DNA of 6,079 nt from Bacteroidales bacterium. Lineage in GTDB: Bacteria; Bacteroidota; Bacteroidia; Bacteroidales; UBA4181. Position 1 is the first letter of the stretch. Each line of letters starts with the position of its first letter. The stretch is taken from positions 1 through 6,079 of the forward strand of contig JAISDP010000149.1 of NCBI GenBank assembly GCA_031264715.1, written 5' to 3'. This document shows, piece after piece, positions 1-6,028 of this stretch. A model generated the notes under the pieces. The model was not told the origin of the DNA, made no database searches, and saw nothing but the letters and a program-made list of their open reading frames with translations. The translations under genes were made by a program, and so were the position numbers.

Positions 1-93
1 GGAAGGACTTTCACCGGATTTTCGGCAAGCGATTGATGCGATGCATACTATTGCCGACAGCATAATGACTCTTAAAATTTTACTTTCTTTCAT
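1..93 (-). CDS. Lipoprotein, N-terminal fragment (runs off left edge)
   Basis: A minus-strand frame opens with ATG at 93-91 and stays open to the window edge, giving 31 residues. They form a textbook type II signal peptide: a basic start (MKESKILR), a hydrophobic stretch (VIMLSAIVCIASIA) and a cysteine at residue 23, followed by polar residues (RKSGESPS). By family knowledge such a protein is cut before Cys23, lipid-anchored and sent to the outer or inner membrane. A purine-rich GGAAAGG lies just upstream of the ATG. The mature domain lies outside the window, so the function cannot be named. The opposite strand is also open here from position 2 to 202, but that frame continues unchanged into AT-rich spacer and shows no recognisable protein, so I prefer the minus-strand reading. 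Only the signal peptide is evidence; a chance match remains possible. Confidence 0.6.
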   Translation of the reverse strand, partial: MKESKILRVIMLSAIVCIASIACRKSGESPS

Positions 94-325
94 TGACCTT
101 TCCATTAAAAATTATAAAATTATCGATATTCACCATATCATTTTTTTACTTTGTTCTTATGCTAAACAGTCAATAATGCAATTAAGTTATATTTGGACGT
201 GAGAAAAATACGGTTCAAGATATCTACAGATGTAAAAACGCTCGGCATAATAATTTGTTTGCTGGTCAATAACAAGTATATTAAAGCCATCGCCAGAGAA
301 TTTGTTTTCCAAAATTAGAAATATT
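94..325. other. AT-rich intergenic spacer, no supported gene
   Basis: This stretch separates the divergently transcribed lipoprotein gene and initiator tRNA. It is strongly AT-rich. It must contain the promoter of the minus-strand lipoprotein gene, but I see no convincing pair of -33 and -7 elements for it; the nearest -7-like match on that strand is TATCTTG (222-216), without a partner. A 39-codon GTG-initiated frame at 199-318 has no recognisable features and is not called. Confidence 0.5.
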
Positions 326-356
326 TTTGGAAACTTTATTTTTTGTTTTACCTTTG
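326..356 (+). promoter_or_regulatory. Bacteroidetes-type promoter of the initiator tRNA
   Basis: TTTG at 326-329 and TACCTTTG at 349-356 are 19 bp apart. This matches the Bacteroidetes primary sigma factor consensus (-33 TTTG, -7 TAnnTTTG). The implied start of transcription is near 363, about 30 bases before the mature tRNA. Confidence 0.8.
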
Positions 357-395
357 CAGCGCAAAAGAAAGGTAATACTCATTATCAAAATATAT

Positions 396-467
<72 letters not shown>

Positions 468-470
468 CTC

Positions 471-500
471 AAAAATCCCGGCCAACAGGCTGGGTTTTTT
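471..500 (+). terminator. Rho-independent terminator after tRNA-fMet
   Basis: CCCGGCC (477-483) pairs with GGCTGGG (488-494) around an AACA loop, with one G-T pair, and is followed by six T (495-500). It begins four bases after the tRNA and fits termination of that transcript. Confidence 0.85.
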
Positions 501-583
501 ATTTGTTGGATTGGAGCAGCCTGAGGAAACAGGGGTTGTCAAACCGAGTTCAAAATTATATTAAAAATGATCTACTGTTTTGC

Positions 584-778
584 GACGGCTTGACCACTGT
601 CGTCAACCTTAACCCAACGCCACAGAACATCGCCAGCAACGTTTTCTTCTGTGTCAATATAAGCGACTGTACATTAAAGGTACCGGCAAGCGCGGTGGAT
701 GCTTACAAAGCCGCACCCGTATGGAAGGAGTTTGGAAAGATAACGGCCGTTACCGGAGAAGAAGAAAGAGAATTATGA
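584..778 (+). pseudogene. C-terminal remnant of a BspA-like LRR_5 surface protein
   Basis: The translated stretch from GAC at 584 to TGA at 776-778 reads as the C-terminal end of a BspA-type leucine-rich-repeat protein. The telling parts are LNPTPQNIASNVF, then CTLKVPASAVDAYKAAPVWK, then FGKITAV. In intact Bacteroidetes LRR_5 proteins, the motif 'CTLxVPxxxxxAYxxAxxWxxF' closes the repeat array, and hundreds of residues of repeats and a signal peptide precede it. Here nothing of that lies upstream: the frame is open back to 302, but there it crosses the tRNA and its terminator, which is not protein-coding. So the body and start of the gene are gone. The remnant has no RBS or start of its own and is probably not expressed. 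It ends 23 bp before the convergent sufD stop. The family call rests on pattern recognition of a short segment. Confidence 0.6.
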
Positions 779-786
779 AAGGACAA

Positions 787-817
787 TTCAAAATTCAAAA
801 TTCATAATTCAAAATTC
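787..817. repeat. Heptanucleotide tandem repeat TTCAAAA x4
   Basis: TTC recurs exactly every seven bases, at 787, 794, 801, 808 and 815. The units are TTCAAAA, TTCAAAA, TTCATAA, TTCAAAA and a final TTC. The array lies between the BspA remnant and sufD and overlaps the last codons of sufD, whose TGA stop comes from the one variant unit (TTCATAA, read on the minus strand). Confidence 0.8.
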
Positions 818-2103
818 TCTTGAGCGGTGATCAATTGCAGGATACTTTCCCTGAACGCATCGCAGGAAATATGGTTGAGTACCTCGCGGGCAAAAGCGTG
901 AAGCAGGGTTTTCTTTGCTTCGGCGTCGCTGATACCGCGCGAACGCAGGTAGAAGAGCGCTTCGGCGTCTAATTGGCCGACAGTAGCTCCGTGGCTGCAT
1001 TTCACATCGTCCGCATCAATCTCCAACTGCGGACGGATATTCATTTTCGCTTCCGGATGCAGCAGGATATTGCTGCTGCGCTGGTAGGCCACTGTTTTCT
1101 GCGCATCCTTAGCCACAACGATGCGTCCTGTAAAAGCCCCGGTAGATGAATCCGAAAGTATGTACTTGAACATTTGATTGCTTTGGCAGTCGGGCGATTC
1201 GTGTATCATCAGCATATCGTTGTCCGTGTGCTCGGTTTGTTGCGTCAGCGACAATCCCCCGGCAACATGTTCCGCTTTTTTGCCGGCAAGCCTTACTTTC
1301 ATGCTGTTGCGGACGATTCCCCCGGATAAAGTCACATAATGTGTTTTCATCCGGCTCGATTCGGCCTGCCGTACCGCTGTATTGGTGATCAGGCATGTAT
1401 TGCCGTTTACTTTTTGCAGCCGCACCATCTCTAATGTTGCTGCCTTACCCAGCACTACCTCCGTTACATCATTGCATACACAGGGCTCGCCCGAAAGCGT
1501 GCAGTCGCTCACCAGCAGCTCGGCTGAACTCCCGGCTTCCATAACCACCAGGTTCCGGGGTTGTATCAGTGCATTGCTGTGCCCGTCGAACAGGTTGGCG
1601 ACCTGTATCGGCTTGGATGGTTTCACATTGGCGGGAACAAACAGGAAAAAGCCATCGCCGTAAAGCATGGTATTCAGGTTAACCAGCACATCGTCCGAAA
1701 GTTCGTAATTATTGAAAAAGTCGTGGTACACATGATCGAACTGCTTGACCATGCCTACGAAGCTACCCGCAATGATACCGCCCGGCAGCCGGCGGATCGG
1801 GTCGTTGTTCCGGTGGTAGCCGTTATGGATCAGGATACTGTACGAATCAACCGCCGGTATATCGCTCTGCATTATCTGGGGGATATCCGGTGAAAGGTCG
1901 TCGGCCGACGGTCTGTACATCGCCAGTTCCTGTTCGAAAACAGGGGCTATCTTTGTATAAAGGTATTTCTCATCCTTTGCCGACGGGAATGACGCATTTG
2001 CTAACCATTCCATTGCCTGGTCCTTGATATCGAAAGCGAAATCCGGCAAATCCCAGGGACGCGCTTTTTGATACCGGTCTATATAATATTGTACGAAATT
2101 CAT
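802..2103 (-). CDS. sufD: Fe-S cluster assembly scaffold protein SufD
   Basis: The 433-residue product is SufD, which with SufB and the ATPase SufC forms the cytosolic SufBC2D scaffold that builds iron-sulfur clusters from sulfur delivered by SufS. Recognition rests on the C-terminal core: LEIDADDVKCSHGATVGQLD followed by EALFYLRSRGIS and an alpha-helical tail (FAREVLNHI). Cys369 and His371 in the CSHGAT motif should correspond to the Cys358/His360 pair of E. coli SufD, where the histidine is important for assembly (correspondence inferred from the motif). The middle has the beta-helix composition expected of the family, and the length fits. ATG at 2103-2101 begins a typical SufD N-terminus (MNFVQYYIDRYQ); no clear Shine-Dalgarno is present, as is common in this phylum. 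Unusually, sufC is not directly upstream and sufS not downstream, so the gene sits outside the usual sufBCDS operon. The last residues (NFEL) are encoded by the heptanucleotide repeat. Confidence 0.93.
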   Translation of the reverse strand: MNFVQYYIDRYQKARPWDLPDFAFDIKDQAMEWLANASFPSAKDEKYLYTKIAPVFEQELAMYRPSADDLSPDIPQIMQSDIPAVDSYSILIHNGYHRNNDPIRRLPGGIIAGSFVGMVKQFDHVYHDFFNNYELSDDVLVNLNTMLYGDGFFLFVPANVKPSKPIQVANLFDGHSNALIQPRNLVVMEAGSSAELLVSDCTLSGEPCVCNDVTEVVLGKAATLEMVRLQKVNGNTCLITNTAVRQAESSRMKTHYVTLSGGIVRNSMKVRLAGKKAEHVAGGLSLTQQTEHTDNDMLMIHESPDCQSNQMFKYILSDSSTGAFTGRIVVAKDAQKTVAYQRSSNILLHPEAKMNIRPQLEIDADDVKCSHGATVGQLDAEALFYLRSRGISDAEAKKTLLHAFAREVLNHISCDAFRESILQLITAQENFEL

Positions 2104-2158
2104 GACGAAATGATTACGGATCCAAATTCCCGGAAGAACCGGAAATCCTTTTCAAATG

Positions 2159-2166
2159 CAAAAGTA
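2159..2166 (-). promoter_or_regulatory. Possible -7 element for sufD
   Basis: On the minus strand TACTTTTG (2166-2159) matches TAnnTTTG, 56 bp upstream of the sufD start codon. No good TTTG is found about 19 bp further upstream, so only half of the promoter is supported. It would make sufD a separately transcribed gene. Confidence 0.35.
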
Positions 2167-2238
2167 ATAAAAAGCGCGACATGGAGTACCTGTTGGGAAT
2201 GGCGGCATGTCAATTCATTACCGTCCGGCTATTATGGA

Positions 2239-2300
2239 GTTTCCAACAACGGTGGAACGGCAAAACATTGATGAGAAGGGTTTCCACCGGCGATGGAAAC
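2239..2300. repeat. Two similar GTTTCCA hairpins upstream of the glycosyltransferase
   Basis: GTTTCCA at 2280-2286 and TGGAAAC at 2294-2300 are a perfect 7-bp inverted repeat with a 7-base loop. A sister copy 41 bp upstream has GTTTCCA (2239-2245) and TGGAAC (2253-2258), again with a 7-base loop and one base fewer in the right arm. The loops differ (ACAACGG and CCGGCGA) while the arms are conserved. Possible roles are protein binding or an RNA element in a leader; neither is shown. Confidence 0.6.
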
Positions 2301-2418
2301 TTACGACATTCGCGGAAAAAATATTTTGTCATATTCCCTATAACAAATTCGATTGATACTTCGTATAAAGAACGATACCTGCAAGATTGCCGGTATTCAA
2401 TTTGATCATCAAAATTCA

Positions 2419-3378
2419 ATGGATACGCCTTTAGTCAGTATTTGTTGCCTCACATACAATCATGGACGGTTTATCAGCCAGTGTCTCGATGGTTTCCTGA
2501 TGCAGAAAACCAATTTTGCTTTCGAGGTACTGATCCACGACGATGCATCGACCGACAACAATGCAGATATTATCCGCGAATACGAGGCAAAGTACCCCGA
2601 CATCATTAAGCCGGTGTACCAGACGGAAAATCGTTATTCACGCGGTCTGGCCATCTCGGAGTTCTTCATTTACCCCAGGGTGCAGGGCAAATATATGGCC
2701 ATGTGCGAAGGCGACGATTATTGGACCGATCCCGACAAACTGCAGCGCCAGGTCGATTTTCTTGAAGCTAATCCGCAGTATTACGCCTGTGCGCACCAGT
2801 GCATGTCGATATATGATTACAGGGACAGTGATCCCAAGCCTTTCAACGCAAAGATAAAGGACTCGTTCGACCTGAACGATCTGCTGGACGGCTGCGTATT
2901 CCAGACGGCTACCATCATGTTCCGCACGTCATTGGTCGGTGAACTCGAAAAGATGCCCAACGAAGTGTTTTCAGGCGATCGTGGTTTGTTCTTCCTTTGT
3001 ACGGCACATAGCCCTGTCAAATTCTTTTCGGAGCCGATGTCGGTTTACCGCATCAACCGTACCGGACTTTCAACCAACGTGAAATATACCGATTTGAAGC
3101 AGGATTTTAACATGATTCCCTGGATTACCGGTATTTTCCCCGGCTTTCCCAAATACCACTATATTTCGTATATTTATAAGACAATGATTTCGTACCCGCC
3201 ACGAGTGCCATTCTTTGCCTATATCAAATATTATTTCCTGTATGCATGGTATTCATTCAGTTTCTTCCCGAAGAATATTGGACCATTGCTCAAATTTACC
3301 TTTTTAACCACTCCCAAGTTCGCCGCGATCCGGCTTTTTCGGAATTTCAAGTGGAAACGGATGCAGTCGTGGAGATAA
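2419..3378 (+). CDS. Family 2 glycosyltransferase (GT-A fold)
   Basis: The 319-residue product opens with the GT2 nucleotide-binding strand VSICCLTYNHGRFI (6-19), followed by the acidic motif HDDASTDNN (40-48) and the metal/sugar-nucleotide motif CEGDDYWTDPDKL (96-108), in the order and spacing usual for GT-A enzymes. It should transfer a sugar from a nucleotide sugar to a growing glycan at the cytosolic face of the inner membrane. The donor and acceptor cannot be told from sequence. The C-terminal 70 residues are rich in Tyr, Phe and Trp and end in a basic segment (FRNFKWKRMQSWR), which suggests peripheral membrane contact; no clear transmembrane helix is seen. I chose ATG at 2419, which puts the first strand at residue 6 as usual; a TTG start at 2353 in the same frame would add 22 unlike residues. 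The next gene starts 10 bp after the stop, so the two are probably one operon. No other polysaccharide genes lie within the window. Confidence 0.9.
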   Translation: MDTPLVSICCLTYNHGRFISQCLDGFLMQKTNFAFEVLIHDDASTDNNADIIREYEAKYPDIIKPVYQTENRYSRGLAISEFFIYPRVQGKYMAMCEGDDYWTDPDKLQRQVDFLEANPQYYACAHQCMSIYDYRDSDPKPFNAKIKDSFDLNDLLDGCVFQTATIMFRTSLVGELEKMPNEVFSGDRGLFFLCTAHSPVKFFSEPMSVYRINRTGLSTNVKYTDLKQDFNMIPWITGIFPGFPKYHYISYIYKTMISYPPRVPFFAYIKYYFLYAWYSFSFFPKNIGPLLKFTFLTTPKFAAIRLFRNFKWKRMQSWR

Positions 3379-3388
3379 TCATAATATC

Positions 3389-5569
3389 ATGAAATACATT
3401 CCATTTATACTCATTGCCTGGTTATTGCCCTCGTGCAGCAATGCGCAAAGCGGGAAAAAGTCGGGGCCGGACGCAAATGCAAGTTCCCTGGCAAATGAAG
3501 CCGAAGAAATGGCTGATCCTTTGCAGAAAGGCGATAATGCCAATACCCGCGCCAACAAATACACAGGATATTTCCTGTATGGATCGAACATGCAGTGGTA
3601 TAACGAAAACTGGAGCGATGAGGATATTGCAGGTATCCTGGTGGGCAACGAGCGCCGCAACTGGGAAGGAGCAGGTGTTACCAGCCTGCGGCCTGCACTG
3701 TACGAGGACTTTGTGGAAACTTACGGCTACGATATCAGGCTAAACGCCTTTCAATACTATACGGGGATCGGTACGAAAAACAATGTGGTCTTCATCGGCG
3801 ACCGTCCGTCGGACCAACACCGCGAGCGGAAGCAGTACATTCCCGGCGTACCGTCCGAATCATACGAAAACCTGTATGAACCTGTTTGGGATAACGGGGA
3901 AAACGGGACGCCCGTCAACGACAAGAATTATTATGCCCTGTATGTATACAAGGTGGTACAGCGTTACAAGAACAACGTCAAGTTCTGGGAAATCAAAAAC
4001 GAACCGGATTTTACCTATTCGCCCGACTGTGCCCACAATGGCCCTGACGGAAAATGCAACTGGTGGGACAAAGATCCCGATCCGGAGTTGCTGGTAAATC
4101 TTCATGCCCCGATTCAAAGCTACATCCGTATGTTGCGGGTTGCTTACGAAATCATCAAATCTGTCGACCCCGATGCATTTATCTGTGTCGGAGGCATTGG
4201 TTACGAGAGTTTTCTGGATGCCATCCTGCGCAACACCGACAATCCCGACGGCGGAAAAGTCACTGCCGAATACCCTCACAAAGGCGGCGCCTGGTTCGAT
4301 TGCCTGAGCTACCACATTTACCCCATGTACTACCTGAAAAACTGGAGCGGACTTGGATTCAGGTATTCCCGCTACTCGGATGCAGCCGTGGATGCCGTGG
4401 TGCGCCAAAACAGCCGGTATATCGATTTGCTGAAAAAATACGGTTACGACGGGGTAAAATATCCTGCTAAGGAGATTATTATTACCGAAACCAATGTTCC
4501 CAACAAACGGGTGGGCGATTATATCGGTTCGGAACAGGCGCAGCGGAATTTCCTGGTCAAAATGGCCGTGGTTGCCCAACGAAACAATATCAGCGGTATC
4601 TATCCCTTTTGCCCGATCGATTTCAAGGAATGGAACGAAAATGGAGAGGAATACGATTATAAGGGCTTTTACAGGCCGATACCCGATGCTCCGGGAAGCG
4701 GACAGCTCCGCATACACGAATCCGGAACCGGCTGGCGCACTGTGAGCCGTACACTGAACGACCGGAAATACGATGCAATTGAAACCGCCAGGCTGAATCT
4801 CCCGGAAACCATCGACGGCAGTGCGTTTTACTCCACAGCAACCAAGGATTACGTTTATGTCTTCTGGGCCAAAACCAACAGGGACCTGTCCGAAACAGCA
4901 TCGGCCGCGTTTACGTTCCCGGCATCAATGAATGTAACAAAAATGGCGTCTACCTCGTGGGACGAAAGAGAAACAGCCATCGGCGGCAATACCGTCAAAC
5001 TTACGGGCGATCCGGTTTTCGTGAGGCTTAACGTGGATGTTACGCCTAAACCGGTAATTCCGGTATCCGGCATAACGCTTAGTAAAACATCCGGAACAAT
5101 TGAAACAGGGAATACGCTTCAACTTACGGCCAACATCAGCCCCTATAACGCAAAAAACAGGAAAGCGACATGGACAAGCTCCAACCCGGCCATCGCAAGG
5201 GTCGATAATTTAGGCGCGGTGACAGCCGTGGCGCCGGGAAAAACCATCATTACCGTAAAAACCGAAGACGGCAACAGAACAGCAACCTGTAATATCACTG
5301 TATTAGCCGAAATAGTTAATTTATCATATATACTGGTCGAGCCGGGCTATATAAATATGAAGGCGGGAGATGCCGGGCAGCTTCAAGTCGAGTTTTTCCC
5401 CGCCAACGCTACCAACCGGAACATCATCTGGAAAAGCAGCAATGAAAACATTGTGACGGTGGACAGGAATGGTAAACTCAAGGCCGTTGCCCCCGGAAAA
5501 GTTAATATCACGGTAACTCCAGAGGGTGAGGATTCGAAGGCAAAGAACTGTATTGTACAAGTAGACTGA
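3389..5569 (+). CDS. Lipoprotein with GH-A-clan glycosidase-like domain and two Big2 domains
   Basis: The 726-residue product starts with a lipoprotein signal (MKYIPFILIAWLLPSC, Cys16), then a polar linker to about residue 58. Residues about 59-440 look like a (beta/alpha)8 glycosidase of clan GH-A: VKFWEIKNEPDF carries the putative acid/base Glu205 in the NEP motif, IIITETNVP carries the putative nucleophile Glu367, and SYHIYP holds His309. Resemblance is closest in style to GH39/GH30/GH5-like enzymes, but I cannot assign a family or substrate. Residues about 475-553 look like the beta-sandwich that often follows such barrels. Residues about 557-637 and 644-726 are two Big2 domains, each with the ATWTSSNPAIARVD or IIWKSSNENIVTVD type motif and an 'AVAPGK' turn. 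The protein should sit on a membrane surface, probably acting on a glycan. It follows the glycosyltransferase by 10 bp. A cysteine-bounded insertion (C214-C223) follows the NEP motif directly. Confidence 0.82.
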   Translation: MKYIPFILIAWLLPSCSNAQSGKKSGPDANASSLANEAEEMADPLQKGDNANTRANKYTGYFLYGSNMQWYNENWSDEDIAGILVGNERRNWEGAGVTSLRPALYEDFVETYGYDIRLNAFQYYTGIGTKNNVVFIGDRPSDQHRERKQYIPGVPSESYENLYEPVWDNGENGTPVNDKNYYALYVYKVVQRYKNNVKFWEIKNEPDFTYSPDCAHNGPDGKCNWWDKDPDPELLVNLHAPIQSYIRMLRVAYEIIKSVDPDAFICVGGIGYESFLDAILRNTDNPDGGKVTAEYPHKGGAWFDCLSYHIYPMYYLKNWSGLGFRYSRYSDAAVDAVVRQNSRYIDLLKKYGYDGVKYPAKEIIITETNVPNKRVGDYIGSEQAQRNFLVKMAVVAQRNNISGIYPFCPIDFKEWNENGEEYDYKGFYRPIPDAPGSGQLRIHESGTGWRTVSRTLNDRKYDAIETARLNLPETIDGSAFYSTATKDYVYVFWAKTNRDLSETASAAFTFPASMNVTKMASTSWDERETAIGGNTVKLTGDPVFVRLNVDVTPKPVIPVSGITLSKTSGTIETGNTLQLTANISPYNAKNRKATWTSSNPAIARVDNLGAVTAVAPGKTIITVKTEDGNRTATCNITVLAEIVNLSYILVEPGYINMKAGDAGQLQVEFFPANATNRNIIWKSSNENIVTVDRNGKLKAVAPGKVNITVTPEGEDSKAKNCIVQVD

Positions 5570-5571
5570 TC

Positions 5572-5594
5572 AATAAGATTTTTTCTTATTTTTT
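5572..5594 (+). terminator. Weak AT-rich terminator after the glycosidase-like gene
   Basis: AATAAGA (5572-5578) pairs with TCTTATT (5584-5590) around five T and is followed by TTTT (5591-5594). It starts two bases after the stop codon. The stem has only one G-C pair, so it may be inefficient. Confidence 0.55.
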
Positions 5595-5605
5595 CGTGCA
5601 TTTTA

Positions 5606-5635
5606 TTTGGAGAAATCATTTTTCTTGTATCTTTG
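5606..5635 (+). promoter_or_regulatory. Bacteroidetes-type promoter of the tRNA-Gly/tRNA-Leu unit
   Basis: TTTG at 5606-5609 and TATCTTTG at 5628-5635 are 18 bp apart, close to the primary sigma consensus of this phylum. The implied start is near 5642, about 28 bases before tRNA-Gly. No comparable promoter lies between the two tRNAs. Confidence 0.8.
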
Positions 5636-5669
5636 CACCGTTAATAAAATATATAAATACTACACATTT

Positions 5670-5742
5670 GCGGAAATAGCTCAGTTGGTAGAGCATAACC
5701 TTGCCAAGGTTAGGGTCGCGAGTTCGAGTCTCGTTTTCCGCT
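5670..5742 (+). tRNA. tRNA-Gly (GCC anticodon)
   Basis: Complete cloverleaf: acceptor GCGGAAA (5670-5676) with TTTCCGC (5735-5741), D arm GCTC/GAGC (5679-5694), anticodon arm TAACC-TTGCCAA-GGTTA (5696-5712) with GCC at 5703-5705, T arm GCGAG-TTCGAGT-CTCGT (5718-5734). The discriminator is T5742, as usual for tRNA-Gly. CCA is not encoded. It is the first gene of a two-tRNA unit. Confidence 0.96.
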
Positions 5743-5744
5743 CG

Positions 5745-5771
5745 AATCCCGATAAAAAATCGGGATTTTTT
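5745..5771 (+). terminator. Hairpin with T run between tRNA-Gly and tRNA-Leu
   Basis: AATCCCGAT (5745-5753) pairs perfectly with ATCGGGATT (5759-5767) around five A, followed by TTTT (5768-5771). It has the form of an intrinsic terminator, yet tRNA-Leu starts eight bases later with no promoter of its own, so read-through or a role in processing must be assumed. Confidence 0.55.
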
Positions 5772-5779
5772 GTCACCAG

Positions 5780-5865
5780 GCCTTGGTGGTGGAATTGGTA
5801 GACACGCGGGACTTAAAATCCCGTGGGCAGCAATGTCCGTGCGGGTTCAAGTCCCGCCCGAGGTA
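5780..5865 (+). tRNA. tRNA-Leu (TAA anticodon)
   Basis: A class II tRNA of 86 bases. The acceptor GCCTTGG (5780-5786) pairs with CCGAGGT (5858-5864) with two G-T pairs; the anticodon arm is CGGGA-CTTAAAA-TCCCG with TAA at 5814-5816; the long variable arm (GGGC/GTCC stem, about 5824-5837) marks a Leu/Ser type; the T arm is GCGGG-TTCAAGT-CCCGC (5841-5857). The discriminator A5865 fits leucine. CCA is not encoded. It is probably cotranscribed with tRNA-Gly. Confidence 0.96.
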
Positions 5866-5870
5866 CAAAG

Positions 5871-5921
5871 CAAAGCGGTCAAATTATTGATTATAAATCA
5901 TTATTGGCCGCTTTGTTTTTT
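5871..5921 (+). terminator. Terminator of the tRNA-Gly/tRNA-Leu unit
   Basis: CAAAGCGG (5871-5878) pairs perfectly with CCGCTTTG (5908-5915), extended inward by a G-T pair and three more pairs (C5880, A5881, A5882), with an AT-rich inner part that can form a second small stem. Six T follow (5916-5921). It begins five bases after tRNA-Leu. Confidence 0.85.
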
Positions 5922-5951
5922 GCTGCATGTCCCGCTGGTCGGAAGATGTAA

Positions 5952-5976
5952 TAAGCTCTGAAAGAGCGTAATCAAT
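5952..5976. repeat. Palindromic intergenic repeat, copy 1
   Basis: TAAGCTCTGAAAGAGCGTAATCA contains the hairpin GCTCT-GAA-AGAGC (5955-5967). It is matched by a second copy 77 bp to the right. The two differ by a paired substitution in the stem (T5957-A5965 here, C-G there), which keeps the stem intact. Confidence 0.8.
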
Positions 5977-5978
5977 AG

Positions 5979-6006
5979 CGTAGGGCAACGCCGGCAACGC
6001 CCTACG
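5979..6006. repeat. Inverted repeat CGTAGGGC/GCCCTACG with a tandem 9-mer
   Basis: CGTAGGGC (5979-5986) and GCCCTACG (5999-6006) form a perfect 8-bp stem around a 12-base loop. The loop and the inner arms hold GGCAACGCC twice in tandem (5984-5992 and 5993-6001), with GCCGGC at the joint. It lies between the two copies of the palindromic repeat. Confidence 0.75.
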
Positions 6007-6028
6007 AACCGGGGACGCACAATATCAT

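Larger units (their letters stand above)
2104..2418. other. 315-bp gene-poor stretch between divergent sufD and glycosyltransferase genes
   Basis: Neither strand shows a recognisable protein. Several frames are open (for example plus-strand 2181-2405), but their translations lack family motifs and plausible starts. The part 2180-2300 is richer in GC than a typical spacer of this genome, so it could be decayed coding sequence. It must hold the promoter of the glycosyltransferase pair; the best -7-like match is TATTTTG at 2322-2328, one T short of consensus and without a clear -33 partner. Two related hairpins are listed separately. Confidence 0.5.

Noticed and set aside
2..202. Plus-strand frame open from the edge, a possible 3' gene end
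   Set aside because: The lipoprotein signal peptide on the other strand explains 1-93 better, and the rest is AT-rich spacer.
199..318. 39-residue GTG-initiated frame before the tRNA
   Set aside because: It overlaps into the tRNA promoter region, has no clear ribosome binding site and no recognisable content.
2181..2419. Open frames on both strands between sufD and the glycosyltransferase
   Set aside because: No family resemblance or good start; kept only as possible decayed sequence in the description of the gap.
3860..4717. 285-codon minus-strand frame inside the glycosidase-like gene
   Set aside because: It has no motifs or start signal and lies wholly opposite a gene with signal peptide, catalytic motifs and Big2 domains; it is a codon-bias shadow.
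5607..5961. Two plus-strand frames such as EIAQLVEHNLAKVRVASSSLVFRS
   Set aside because: They are translations of tRNA-Gly and tRNA-Leu and their terminators.
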